From Saccharopolyspora spinosa NRRL 18395 (lineage in GTDB: Bacteria; Actinomycetota; Actinomycetes; Mycobacteriales; Pseudonocardiaceae): 64,000 nt of DNA. Location: contig NZ_GL877882.1 of the NCBI RefSeq assembly GCF_000194155.1, positions 320,233 through 384,232 on the forward strand. Reading direction: 5' to 3'. Positions 9,071 through 18,398 of this stretch are shown one piece after another. How positions within the stretch are numbered: the stretch's first letter is position 1; each line of letters starts with the position of its first letter. The notes under the pieces were generated by a model. It was not told the origin of the DNA. It ran no database searches and saw nothing but the letters and a program-made list of their open reading frames with translations. Both the position numbers and the translations under genes were made by a program.

Positions 9071-10570
9071 TTGGAGGCTCCCATTTCGCAGGAACAGAAA
9101 CTCAATCGGCCCGTCATCGCCCGTCCGGGCCCGCCACCCTGGTGGGCACTCGCGGTCCCGTTCTTGCTGACACTCGGCCAGGGACTCTGGGGCATCCGCC
9201 GCGAGGGCAGCCTATGGGGCGACGAGACCACCACCTATGACATGGCGACCCGCACCTTGCCGGACATCGTCGCTATGCAGACCGAGAGCGTCCACGGCTT
9301 TTACTACCTGTTCATGCAGGGCGTGTTCGGCGTGTTCGGCGACGGCCTGGTGACGCTGCGCCTGCCCTCGGTACTGGCCATGTCCGTCGCCTCGGCCGTG
9401 GTCGCCGCCATTGGGCACCGGCTGGCAGGACCGGGGGCGGGCCTGCTCGCGGGCGTGCTGCTCCCGCTCGCCCCGGTGGGAATGCAATACATGCAGGCAG
9501 GGCGTTCCTACGCGCTGGTGACCGCTTTGGTCGCCGTGGCCACCTGGCTGCTGGTCCGCGGACTCGACGAGGGCCGGACCGCGCTGTGGGTGTGGTACGC
9601 CGTCGTGTCGCTGACCGCCTGCCTGTGCCACGAATTCGCCGTGCTGAGCCTGACCGCCCACGGCACAACCCTGCTCGTGGCGCGCGTCCCGTGGCCGACC
9701 GTCCGCAAGTGGCTGCTCGCGGTCGCGGGTGTCGCGGTGGGCATCGCGCCGCTCGCGTGGGTCACTTTCGGGCAGCGGGACATGGTCGACTGGATCGCCA
9801 CTCCTGGCTGGCACAACCTGTTCGACTACCCGGTTCTGGTGGCGCTCGGCGTGACAGGTGCGGGCGTGCTGGTCGCGTTGAGAGGCGAGCGGGGGCGGCC
9901 GGTCGCGCTGTGGGTGCTGGCGCTGCCGATGCTGCTCGTGCCCACGGCGCTGCTTCTCCTTGTGTCGTTCACTATCGAGCCGTTGTACATCAACCGGTAC
10001 GTCCTCTACTTCGTCATCGGGTTCGCCCTACTTGCCGGGGGAGGACTGGACCGCCTGTGGACCGCGGCGGCGCGGGTCCGGTGGACTTGGCCGTGCCGCG
10101 CGGTCCTCGTCGTCCTGACCGGTCTGCTCATCGCCGGCCAGGTGCCTGACTGGATATCTCTGCGCCGCGCGGACAGCAGATTGGACGACGACGCCGCGGT
10201 GGCCAGGGCCGTGGCGGACCTGGCCGAACAGGGCGACGGTGTGGTGTTCCTGCCCCTCCGGCGCCGGGAGGTCACGCAGGTGTACCCGGAAGTCTTCCGG
10301 GGATTGCGTGACGTGGCCGTCGCCCAGGCACCAGTTCCCTCGGGCACGGCGTACGGAGTCGAACTGCCCGCGGACCGGGTCAGAAGCGCACTGCTGTCCA
10401 CCGACCGCATCGTCGTGCTCCGCGACGACCCGCCCCGCGGGGAGCCGATGGACACCCGCCCCCAAGAGGTCGTCAAGCGGCAGACCCTCGCCGCGTACTT
10501 CCGGGAGTGCACGGTCACCCGGGTGACGGGGGTGGCCATCGCCACCTACGCCAAGGACGGCCACTGCTGA
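9071..10570 (+). CDS. GT-C / family 39-like membrane glycosyltransferase
   Basis: The roughly 499-residue polytopic membrane protein has about ten hydrophobic helices. The acidic pair in LWGDETTTYDMA in the first outside loop is the usual catalytic/metal DE signature of GT-C (PMT/ArnT-like) enzymes that use polyprenyl-phosphate sugars. The C-terminal 150 residues form a soluble domain. The start is a TTG at 9071 without a good ribosome site, so the N-terminus is uncertain. It follows the SGNH-like gene by 69 nt and may glycosylate the cluster product or a cell-surface acceptor. Confidence 0.78.
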   Translation: MEAPISQEQKLNRPVIARPGPPPWWALAVPFLLTLGQGLWGIRREGSLWGDETTTYDMATRTLPDIVAMQTESVHGFYYLFMQGVFGVFGDGLVTLRLPSVLAMSVASAVVAAIGHRLAGPGAGLLAGVLLPLAPVGMQYMQAGRSYALVTALVAVATWLLVRGLDEGRTALWVWYAVVSLTACLCHEFAVLSLTAHGTTLLVARVPWPTVRKWLLAVAGVAVGIAPLAWVTFGQRDMVDWIATPGWHNLFDYPVLVALGVTGAGVLVALRGERGRPVALWVLALPMLLVPTALLLLVSFTIEPLYINRYVLYFVIGFALLAGGGLDRLWTAAARVRWTWPCRAVLVVLTGLLIAGQVPDWISLRRADSRLDDDAAVARAVADLAEQGDGVVFLPLRRREVTQVYPEVFRGLRDVAVAQAPVPSGTAYGVELPADRVRSALLSTDRIVVLRDDPPRGEPMDTRPQEVVKRQTLAAYFRECTVTRVTGVAIATYAKDGHC

Positions 10571-10615
10571 CCGCCACCAACGGAACGATCTGGTTAACTG
10601 CCTGACGGCTGCGTC

Positions 10616-12445
10616 CTAGCGCCCGCCTCGGGTGTGGGCCGGCGTTCCGGCGTCGTCCTTGTCCTCGATCAGGAAACCACCCGACTGGTGCTGCCATAGG
10701 CGGGCGTAGGTTCCCCGCCGCGCCAGCAGCTCATTGTGGGTGCCCTGCTCGATGATCTCGCCGTGGTCGAGGACCACCAGCTGGTCCATGCGGGCGACCG
10801 TGCTCAGGCGGTGCGCCACCACGAGCGCGGTCCGTCCCGCCATGATCTGCCAGAGCGCTTCCTGGATCAGGATCTCGCTCTGCGAGTCCAGCGCGCTCGT
10901 CGCCTCGTCGAGCAGCAGGATCGGCGCGTCCCGCAGGATCGCGCGGGCCAGGGCCACCCGCTGGCGCTGCCCGCCGGACAGCTTGATGCCGCGCTCACCG
11001 ACCAGCGTGTCGAACCCGTCGGGCAGGGACTCGGCGAACTCGGTGACGTGCGCGGCCTGCGCCGCCTTCTGGATCTCCGCCTCGGTGGCGTCCGGCCGGG
11101 CGAACACGATGTTCTCGCGCAGCGACCGGTGGAACATCGCCGGCTCCTGCGGGACGTATGCGATCAGGCTGCGCAGGTCCGCCTGCCGAAGCCGCGCGAT
11201 GTCGTGGCCACAGACCCGGATCGTGCCCGACTCGACGTCCGTCAGGCGCAGCAGCAACTGGGTGAGGGTCGTCTTGCCGCCGCCGGACCGGCCGACGAGC
11301 CCCACCGTCGTCCCGCTCGGCACCGCCAGGTCCAGCCCGTCGAACAGGGTCGGTGCGCCCGGGTGGGCGAACCGCACCCGCTCGAACCGGATGTCCGCCG
11401 CGGCCGGGCGCAGCGGTTCCGGCGCGGGCGGTTCGAGCACCGTCGGCGGCGTCAGCAGCAGCTCGGTGAACTGCGCCGCCTCGGTCAGCGAGCTCTCCAG
11501 TCGCCGGTAGATTCTGTTGAACTCGAACATGATTCGCGTCGCGTTGGAAAAGTACGTGAATGCCACGATGATCCCCTCCACGCCCAACCGGCCACCGGAG
11601 AGGCTGACCACGGTCAGCAGGCCCAGCGCGTTGGTGAGGACCGACAGCGGGGCGATCACGACGTCGATGCGCAGGTTCGTGTAGTCCCACGAGCGAATCG
11701 CGAGCCGGCGCAGGTGCGCGACGCGATCCCGGTGCTCGCTGGCCTCTCTGGCTTCCGCCGCGAAGGCACGCACGGTCGACATGTTGCCGATAGTGTCGGC
11801 CACGCACCCGGACACCTGCGCGTACTGGGCCTCCCGTGCTTCGACCAGCTTCTGCCTGCGCCGCACGAGTGGCGCGATGACGAACCCGGTGAGCGCGATG
11901 AGGCCCACCAGGACGAAGACGAGTATCGGGTCGTACTGCCACAGCACCGCCGACGCGAACAGCAGCGGCACGAGATTCGCCAGCACCGAGAACGCCATCA
12001 TGTCCACGAATTCCTCGAACCGCGACGCGAAGCTCACCGCCCGCTTGGTCAGTGCACCGGCGAAGTTATCGTGGAAGAACGCGGCGTCCTTGGCCAGCAG
12101 CTCGTTCATGCCGAGCACGTACAGGTGCTCGACGCCATAGCCCTCCGTCCTGTTGAGACAGTGCTGGCCGATCCGCCAGAACACCTCCCCGGCCAGCAGG
12201 ACCGCGGCGAATCCGAGTATCCACGGTGCGACCGAGCCGAAGGTGACGTCCATCCCGCCGCTGATCCGCCCGGCGAGCCCGGCGACGACCAGCGGTGCGA
12301 CGTAGCGAATGCCGATGTTGGACATCGCGGGCCCCAGGACCCCGGGAATGGACATCCATTTGCGGCTGAAGAATTCGCGCCAGTAATAGCGCAGTGCCAA
12401 CCGTACCGCCGTTCTTCGCTCCGACACGACGGAACGCCCCCTCAC
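10616..12445 (-). CDS. ABC transporter, fused membrane and ATPase domains (exporter)
   Basis: The 609-residue half-transporter has an N-terminal six-helix membrane domain (residues about 20-330) and a C-terminal ATPase with Walker A GRSGGGKTT near 385, signature LSGGQRQR near 490 and Walker B LLLDEATSALD near 510. This is the type IV exporter (MsbA/MDR-like) layout, working as a homodimer or with a partner. The start is GTG at 12445, or an in-frame GTG at 12427. It is convergent with the glycosyltransferase gene and may export the product of this locus. Confidence 0.9.
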   Translation of the reverse strand: MRGRSVVSERRTAVRLALRYYWREFFSRKWMSIPGVLGPAMSNIGIRYVAPLVVAGLAGRISGGMDVTFGSVAPWILGFAAVLLAGEVFWRIGQHCLNRTEGYGVEHLYVLGMNELLAKDAAFFHDNFAGALTKRAVSFASRFEEFVDMMAFSVLANLVPLLFASAVLWQYDPILVFVLVGLIALTGFVIAPLVRRRQKLVEAREAQYAQVSGCVADTIGNMSTVRAFAAEAREASEHRDRVAHLRRLAIRSWDYTNLRIDVVIAPLSVLTNALGLLTVVSLSGGRLGVEGIIVAFTYFSNATRIMFEFNRIYRRLESSLTEAAQFTELLLTPPTVLEPPAPEPLRPAAADIRFERVRFAHPGAPTLFDGLDLAVPSGTTVGLVGRSGGGKTTLTQLLLRLTDVESGTIRVCGHDIARLRQADLRSLIAYVPQEPAMFHRSLRENIVFARPDATEAEIQKAAQAAHVTEFAESLPDGFDTLVGERGIKLSGGQRQRVALARAILRDAPILLLDEATSALDSQSEILIQEALWQIMAGRTALVVAHRLSTVARMDQLVVLDHGEIIEQGTHNELLARRGTYARLWQHQSGGFLIEDKDDAGTPAHTRGGR

Positions 12446-12673
12446 TATGGCTGATTTCGCTCACCCGAGCGCGAATACCCATGTGGCCGTGGGAACTACG
12501 GGACTCGCGACCGCTTATCATAGGTGATTTCACGCGTGTCGAGCCATCATCCGCTCGGCCAAATCACCGCAGTTCCCCGCTCTTGTACTCCATCCGTGGG
12601 AGACGGCCTCGAATCTGCGAGCCAGCACATCCTTGCCACACCGTCGGCCGGTGACGGACCACAGAATGCGGAG

Positions 12674-13513
12674 ATGACCACAGCAACGTCCCGGGCACGC
12701 CGGGAGCGCGCCCTCGGCCATGTCGCCGGGCTGGCCTCCGGGCCACCGGTGAATCCGGCGCTGCGGGTGACCATCAACTTCCACCCCGACCGGCTGGCAC
12801 GGGGACGACCGGTGCTGCTGGCACTGGCACAGGACGGCGTTTACTACTCGCAGTTCGTCACCCGAATCGGCAACGGTCGCCTGAGCGCGTTTTCCGGCGG
12901 GGACCGGTGGCGATGGGAGAGCCGGATCTTCAACGGCGCCTACGACGACGCGCCCGCCGAGGAACGACCCGTGTACGGGGCATTGAACTTCCGTCATTAC
13001 GTGGCCGGCGCCGCGCCCCGGTTCGGTTCCGCCCACCTACGGCTGCGGACGCACACACAGCGGCGGTCGACGTTCTGCTACCCGGACAGCGCCTTCGAAC
13101 CCGCCGACTTCGGGACCGCGGCCCGCATGGGACTCATCGAACTCGCCCGCGCCGACGACCGCGACGCCCTCGACGACTACATCGAGGCACAAGTACACGG
13201 CCCGCTGCGCCTGGACCGTGACGTGGAGGCACTGGTCCTAGACCCGTCGCACCACGGAACGGAGGTCGCCGACGCCGCCCGGCAGCTCGGCTGCCCGGTG
13301 GAATGGCACCCCGGATTCCGGGTCGCCGTCGGCGACCTCGCTGAGCACGCCGCATACCGCGGCCAGGAATACCTCGATCTGGCGGCCCGCATCGCCCAAA
13401 ACGGAATCCTCGATCCGCGCATCCTCGGGCAGGCCGCGGACCACGTCGACCCCCACTCACTCAAGCGGGTGTGGCACTACCTGGCACGCTTCGGCCCACC
13501 CGGCACGGCGTAA
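12674..13513 (+). CDS. DUF3626-family protein
   Basis: The 279-residue protein shows the DUF3626 hallmarks: TINFHPDR near the N-terminus, YYSQFVTRIGNGRLSA, GGDRWRWE and RFGSAHLRLR. These hold the conserved His, Arg and Glu residues that suggest an enzyme. The start is an ATG at 12674 directly after GCGGAG; the open frame extends 50 codons further upstream without family resemblance. The function of DUF3626 is not known to me. It is divergent from the ABC exporter. Confidence 0.8.
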   Translation: MTTATSRARRERALGHVAGLASGPPVNPALRVTINFHPDRLARGRPVLLALAQDGVYYSQFVTRIGNGRLSAFSGGDRWRWESRIFNGAYDDAPAEERPVYGALNFRHYVAGAAPRFGSAHLRLRTHTQRRSTFCYPDSAFEPADFGTAARMGLIELARADDRDALDDYIEAQVHGPLRLDRDVEALVLDPSHHGTEVADAARQLGCPVEWHPGFRVAVGDLAEHAAYRGQEYLDLAARIAQNGILDPRILGQAADHVDPHSLKRVWHYLARFGPPGTA

Positions 13514-13632
13514 GAATCGTCCCGCTGGTTCGGCTCCCGGGTTGACCTCGACGACCTCGGGAAGAAGGCGGCAGACCACCCACCGCCCCAGCACACGTAT
13601 TCCGTACTCGTGCACCGGTCCGGGCGCGCGAG

Positions 13633-13890
13633 TCAGTTCAGCAGCCGCCGCCAGGTGTGCTCGTCGATGGTGCCGGTGGCCGCGATCCCGGCACCTGCCT
13701 GGAATTCCCGCACCGCCGGGGTCATCCGGTCCCCGAACCCCGTCGCTTCGGGCCCATGCCGGCCAGGGAGGTCAGCAGTACAGCCGCGGCCCGCACCCTC
13801 GCCCCGCGTGCCCGGGTCCAGTACCGGCGTCAGCGCCGCCCAGCCCGACCCGCCGAACAGGCCGGCTCCGGTTTTCTCGTGCCATAGCAG
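13633..13890 (-). pseudogene. Remnant of a peptidoglycan-binding-domain protein
   Basis: The minus strand ends in a run typical of a PG_binding_1 domain (MTPAVREFQAGAGIA, then DEHTWRRLLN and a stop). Preceding pieces (GLFGGSGWAALTPV, VRAAAVLLTSLAGMG) lie in two frames, so two compensating indels or a decayed gene are needed. There is no start codon or ribosome site. It fills much of the 509-bp gap between DUF3626 and the aldehyde dehydrogenase; the remainder of that gap shows nothing. Confidence 0.4.
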
Positions 13891-14022
13891 GACATCAAAT
13901 CTGGAACCCCACAGGCAACGTCGAGCAACACCTCAGTCCAACTTCCGGGGAGCAGTTCACGTTTTTGCCCGGTGCCCCCTCTGTTGTGGCAGGGAGATCG
14001 ACAGTTCGGCCTTCGTATCGCG

Positions 14023-15495
14023 TCAGCCGAGGATGAAGGGGTCTCTGGTGCCGCCGGTGAGCTCGACCCAGACGGATTTGTTCTCCAGGTAGGGGTCGAG
14101 GGAGTCGATGCCGTTCTCGCGTCCGAGTCCGGAGGATTTGTAGCCGCCGAAGGGGACGTTGGGGGCAACGACGCGGTAGGCGTTGATCCACACCGAGCCG
14201 GCGCGGATCTTGCCGGCGACGCGGTGTGCGCGGTGGACGTCCTTGGTCCACACGGCGCCGGCGAGGCCGTAGGGGGTGTCGTTGGCCAGCCGGATCGCCT
14301 CGTCCTCGTCGGTGAAGGTCACCGCGGAGAGCACGGGGCCGAAGACCTCTTCGCGGAAGACGGTGTCGGTGGGTTTGACCGTCAGCACGGTGGGTTTGAC
14401 GAAGTACCCGCCGAGCGCGTCCTCGGCGGCGCCACCGTAGGCGACGGTGGCCCCCTCGGCACGGGCTTGGTCGAGATAGCCGAGCACCTTCTCGTACTGC
14501 GCTGCGTTGGCGACCGGCCCCATCTCGGTTGCGGGATCGTTCGGGTCTCCGAGCTTGATCTGGGCGGCGCGTTCGGCGACCAGGCGGGTGAGCTCGTCGT
14601 GCACGTCGGCGTGGCAGATCAGCCGGGAGCCGGCCATGCAGGTTTGGCCGGTGGCGGCGAAGACGCCGGCGACCAGCCCGTTGGCGGCGGCCTTCAAATC
14701 CGCGTCGGGGAAGACGACCTGCGGCGACTTCCCTCCGAGTTCCAAGGTTGCCGGGACCAGGCGGTCGGCTGCGGCGCGGGCGACCGCGCGGCCGGTGGCG
14801 GTCGAGCCCGTGAAAGCGACCTTGGCGATGTCGGGGTGGGAAGCGAGGTGTTCGCCGACCTCGCGGGAGAGGCCGGTGACGACGTTGACCACGCCTGCCG
14901 GGATGCCCGCCTGCTCGATGAGCTCGGCGAAGCCGAGGGTCGACGCCGGGGCGTGCTCGGAGGGTTTGATGACGATCGTGCAACCAGCGGCCAGCGCCGG
15001 GGCGAGCTTCCACGTCATCAGCAGCAACGGAGAGTTCCACGGGGTGATTGCCGCGACCACACCGACCGGGTCCCGCTGGGTGTAGACGAGGTAATCGGGG
15101 TTGGGGGCGGGGATCTGGCGGCCTTCGATGGTGGTGGCGAGTCCGGCGTAGTAGTGGAACCAGGTGCTGAGGCTGTTGAGCTGGCCGACCATTTCACGGT
15201 GGAGCTTGCCGTTGTCGTTGACCTCCAGCCGGGCGAGCCGCTCTGCGTTGGCCGTGACGAGGTCACCGAGTCGGCGCAGGCACGCGGCCCGGGCGAAGCC
15301 GGTCATCCGGCTCCACTCGCCGTCGAAAGCTGCTTTGGCAGCAGCGACCGCAGCGTTGACGTCGGCGGCGGTGCCATCGGGAATGCGTGCCCACGATTCG
15401 CCGGTGTAGGGGTTCTGGCTCTCGAAGGTCTTGCCGGAGAGCGCGTCGACCGGTTTTCCGCCGATGAGCATTCGGAACTGTTCGAGGATCGACAT
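14023..15495 (-). CDS. NAD(P)-dependent aldehyde dehydrogenase
   Basis: The 490-residue enzyme has the complete ALDH active site: Asn154 in TPWNSP, general base Glu252 in LELGGKSP and nucleophile Cys286 in GQTCMAGSR. The ATG at 15495 follows AGGAAG; the longer upstream frame is not needed. It is the last gene of the monooxygenase operon and probably oxidises an aldehyde made by it. A close paralog, with the same C-terminal VWVELTGGTRDP, lies broken at 43893-45370, suggesting a duplication and use in two related pathways. Confidence 0.92.
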   Translation of the reverse strand: MSILEQFRMLIGGKPVDALSGKTFESQNPYTGESWARIPDGTAADVNAAVAAAKAAFDGEWSRMTGFARAACLRRLGDLVTANAERLARLEVNDNGKLHREMVGQLNSLSTWFHYYAGLATTIEGRQIPAPNPDYLVYTQRDPVGVVAAITPWNSPLLLMTWKLAPALAAGCTIVIKPSEHAPASTLGFAELIEQAGIPAGVVNVVTGLSREVGEHLASHPDIAKVAFTGSTATGRAVARAAADRLVPATLELGGKSPQVVFPDADLKAAANGLVAGVFAATGQTCMAGSRLICHADVHDELTRLVAERAAQIKLGDPNDPATEMGPVANAAQYEKVLGYLDQARAEGATVAYGGAAEDALGGYFVKPTVLTVKPTDTVFREEVFGPVLSAVTFTDEDEAIRLANDTPYGLAGAVWTKDVHRAHRVAGKIRAGSVWINAYRVVAPNVPFGGYKSSGLGRENGIDSLDPYLENKSVWVELTGGTRDPFILG

Positions 15496-15547
15496 GAGAC
15501 TTCCTTTCCGGGCGGAGGCCCGCCCATCTGCGTTCGTTTTCGCGTGA

Positions 15548-16435
15548 TCAGTCAGGGAAGCCACCTGCTCGCGGCAGTAGAGCAGGGAAAGGGGAGTCGA
15601 GCACGTCACCGAGGTAGTGGGACACCGACAGCAGCTGTTGCAGGTCGAGCCCGGTGTCGTGGCCCATCCGGTCGAGCAGGTAGACGAGGTCGTCGGTGGC
15701 GATGTTGCCCGTCGCGGCAGGCGCGAACGGGCAGCCGCCGATGCCCCCGTTCGAGGAGTCGAGAGCGTCGACCCCGCTGTCCACAGCAGCGACGGCGTTG
15801 GCGTAGCCGGTGTTTCGCGTGTTGTGGAAATGCGCTCTCAGGAGGGTATTCGGGGCCACCGAGCGCACCCCGCCGAGCAGAGTTCGCACCTGTGACGGAA
15901 CCCCCACGCCGACCGTGTCGGCGAGAGCGATCTCGTCGGCACCTGCGGCCTGGGCGCGGTCAGCGATGTCGACGACGCGCTCCGGCGGCACCTCGCCGTC
16001 GAACGGACACCCGAACGCGACCGCCACGGTGACCGTGGTGAACAGTCCGCACTTGCGAGCCGAGTCGATGATCTCCGCGGCGGTGTCGGTCAGGGCCTGG
16101 CTGGTCGAATTCTGGTTGGCCTTGGCGAAACCATCGGTGGCGGGGACGACGATGTTGATCTCGTCGACCCCTGCGTCCCGTGCTCGTGCGAAACCGCGGT
16201 GGTTGAGCACCAGGCCGATGTAGGAGATGTCGTCCCGCCGCTCGACTCCGGCCATGACCTGCTCGGCGTCGGACATGGTCGGCACGAGCCGGGGATGCAC
16301 GAACGACACCGCCTCGATGCGCCGCACACCTGTTGCGACGATTCGTCGGATCAAGTCGAGCTTCGTGCCTGTGTCGAGAACCTTCTTCTCGTTCTGCAGT
16401 CCGTCTCGGGGGCTGACTTCGACGATGTGAACCAC
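15548..16435 (-). CDS. HMG-CoA-lyase-like enzyme (DRE-TIM family)
   Basis: The 295-residue TIM-barrel protein opens with VEVSPRDGLQNEKK, the lyase signature carrying the catalytic Arg-Asp and Glu, and has the metal-binding HFHNTRNTGYAN and the C-terminal GGIGGCPFAP loop with the catalytic cysteine of HMG-CoA lyases. The GTG at 16435 is preceded by GGAG at 9 nt. It follows a CaiB-type CoA-transferase by 11 nt. Together the two could activate a 3-hydroxy-3-methyl dicarboxylate and cleave it to acetyl-CoA plus a keto acid. The exact substrate is inferred. Confidence 0.87.
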   Translation of the reverse strand: MVHIVEVSPRDGLQNEKKVLDTGTKLDLIRRIVATGVRRIEAVSFVHPRLVPTMSDAEQVMAGVERRDDISYIGLVLNHRGFARARDAGVDEINIVVPATDGFAKANQNSTSQALTDTAAEIIDSARKCGLFTTVTVAVAFGCPFDGEVPPERVVDIADRAQAAGADEIALADTVGVGVPSQVRTLLGGVRSVAPNTLLRAHFHNTRNTGYANAVAAVDSGVDALDSSNGGIGGCPFAPAATGNIATDDLVYLLDRMGHDTGLDLQQLLSVSHYLGDVLDSPFPALLPRAGGFPD

Positions 16436-16446
16436 GGCCGGGTCTC

Positions 16447-17709
16447 CTAGATCGTTCCGCTGGAACGCAGCTCGGCGAGGTCTTCCTCGGACAGGCTTAG
16501 CACGGTCCCGTATACCTCGTCGTTGTGCGTTCCCAGTTTTGGAGGGCCTGCCCACCGCACCGAACCTGGGGTTGCCGAGAACCCGGGCACCACCCCGGGG
16601 CCCAGTACGGCTTCGCCGAGGCGCTCATCGTGGTGCTCGACCAGCATTCCCCTGGCCTGGTAGTGGGGATCGGACACGATCTCGGCTGCGGTGTAGAGCG
16701 GACCGACGATCACGCCGGTGGCGTCGAGGCGCTTCTGAACTTCCGAAGATGGGTATTGGGCGACCCATTCGGCAACGATCTCGTCGATCGCGTCCTGGTG
16801 TTCTCCACGGGCGAGGTGGTCTGCGAACCGGGGATCATCGGCCAGCTCCGGCAGCTCCATCGCGTCGCACAAGCGACGAAAGACCGTGTCCTGGTTGGCT
16901 GCGACCACCACCCACGTCCCGTCGGCAGCCTGGTAGAGGTTCGAGGGCGCGATGCCGTCCAACCGCGTTCCGCCGGGGCCGCGCACGTGTCCGGTGCGGT
17001 CGAAGTCCGGAATGGTCGATTCGAGCAGGGCCAAGCAGGACTCGGTCAGCGCGACGTCGACGACCTGGCCCTCACCGGTGACCGTCCGGCGGTGAAGCGC
17101 GGCGAGGACGCCCTGCACGGCGACCATGCCGGCCAGCGAATCACCGAGCGAGATCGCCATGCGCGGGGGAGCTTGGCCCGGGTACCCGTTGATCGCGCGC
17201 AGACCGCTCATCGCCTCGGCGACCGAGGCATACCCGGGTTTGCCCGCGTACGGACCGGTCTGCCCGTATCCGCTGATCCGAGCGAGGATGACACCACGGT
17301 TGACATGACGCAGGCGCTCGTAGCCGAGGTTCCAGCGTTCGAGCGTGCCGGGGCGGAAGTTCTCGATCACGATGTCGGACGTCGAGACGAGGTCGAGCAC
17401 GAGCTGCTGCCCGCGCTCGGAACGGAGGTCCAGCGTGATGCACCGCTTGTTGCGGGCGTGCACGGTCCAGAACAGCCGGTGGCCCTGGTGCGAAACCTGG
17501 CCCCAGTCGCGCAGCGGATCGGCTCTTCCTGGCGCCTCGACCTTGATGACGTCAGCGCCGTAATCGCCGAGCAGCCGACCGGCGAAGGGGCCGGCGACGA
17601 GTGTGCCGAGTTCGAGAACGCGAAGCCCGTCGAGCGGACCGCGAACAGGTGCGGGCGCATCGGTGCGCCGTTCGGCGGGCGGTTCGTGTGGTGCATCGCG
17701 AGTGGACAC
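16447..17709 (-). CDS. CaiB/BaiF family III CoA-transferase
   Basis: The 420-residue protein has the family III signature: LDGLRVLELGTLVAGPFAG at the N-terminus, DVIKVEAPGRADPLR, and the catalytic aspartate region ISLGDSLAGM. Length and domain order match full family members such as succinate-hydroxymethylglutarate CoA-transferase. It lies directly upstream of the HMG-CoA-lyase-like gene. The pairing supports CoA activation of a dicarboxylic acid followed by lyase cleavage. Confidence 0.9.
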   Translation of the reverse strand: MSTRDAPHEPPAERRTDAPAPVRGPLDGLRVLELGTLVAGPFAGRLLGDYGADVIKVEAPGRADPLRDWGQVSHQGHRLFWTVHARNKRCITLDLRSERGQQLVLDLVSTSDIVIENFRPGTLERWNLGYERLRHVNRGVILARISGYGQTGPYAGKPGYASVAEAMSGLRAINGYPGQAPPRMAISLGDSLAGMVAVQGVLAALHRRTVTGEGQVVDVALTESCLALLESTIPDFDRTGHVRGPGGTRLDGIAPSNLYQAADGTWVVVAANQDTVFRRLCDAMELPELADDPRFADHLARGEHQDAIDEIVAEWVAQYPSSEVQKRLDATGVIVGPLYTAAEIVSDPHYQARGMLVEHHDERLGEAVLGPGVVPGFSATPGSVRWAGPPKLGTHNDEVYGTVLSLSEEDLAELRSSGTI

Positions 17710-17794
17710 GATGTGGTTCCTCTTTTCAGCGGTCGGTCAAACGTGGCCGGTCCTGCGGCTGGCGATCGGCGGGGGCATTGCAGGGCGGGGTGAC

Positions 17795-18286
17795 TCATCT
17801 CCCGAGGTCGGTCGTCTTCGCGTACGAACCGCGGTGAAACAGCAGGGGGCTGCTGTCGGCTCGGCTGCCCAGGTCACGGACAGCGCCCACGACGATCAGG
17901 TGGTCACCGCCGGGATGGACCGCGTCGATCTCGCACTCGATCCACGCGCAGGAACCTTCGAGCACAGGCAGCCCTAGCGGGGAAGGAGCCCAGGGGACAC
18001 CAGCGAACTTGTCGGCTCCTGATGTCGCGAATGTCGTGCTGAGGTGGGCTTGGTGAGCTGCGAGGACGTTCACGCAGAATCTCCCGGTGGCACTGATCCG
18101 CGGCCAGCTGGTCGAAGATCGGCCCGGTAGAACCAGAACCATCGGTGGGTCCAACGACAGCGAGGAGAACGACTGGCACGTGAACCCCACCGGGCCGTCC
18201 TCGCTGAGCGCCGTGATGATCGTGATTCCGGAGGGGAAGTGCCCCAGCACTTTCCGGAATGATCTCGCCCGCGTCGTGGTCATCAT
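17795..18286 (-). CDS. Flavin reductase (HpaC-like)
   Basis: The 163-residue protein has the split-barrel flavin reductase fold with FPSGITIITAL at the N-terminus, the FMN-binding GFTCQSFSSLSLDPPMVL and FCVNVLAAHQ. It starts at an ATG behind GGAAGGAACG. It should supply reduced flavin to the LLM monooxygenase encoded two genes upstream, forming a two-component monooxygenase system. Confidence 0.92.
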   Translation of the reverse strand: MMTTTRARSFRKVLGHFPSGITIITALSEDGPVGFTCQSFSSLSLDPPMVLVLPGRSSTSWPRISATGRFCVNVLAAHQAHLSTTFATSGADKFAGVPWAPSPLGLPVLEGSCAWIECEIDAVHPGGDHLIVVGAVRDLGSRADSSPLLFHRGSYAKTTDLGR

Positions 18287-18398
18287 TCGTTCCTTCCATC
18301 GCTGCTCTCGGATCCGCAGCGTCGCTGCCGTGCTGCACGCACCGATGCCGCCGTTGAGGTGCGCGACCGTCCGAGGGCTCGATTAGCCGTGGTATGCC

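Noticed and set aside
13972..16032. Long plus-strand open frame opposite the aldehyde dehydrogenase
   Set aside because: It is the antisense shadow of a clear ALDH gene with intact active site; its protein has no domain character.
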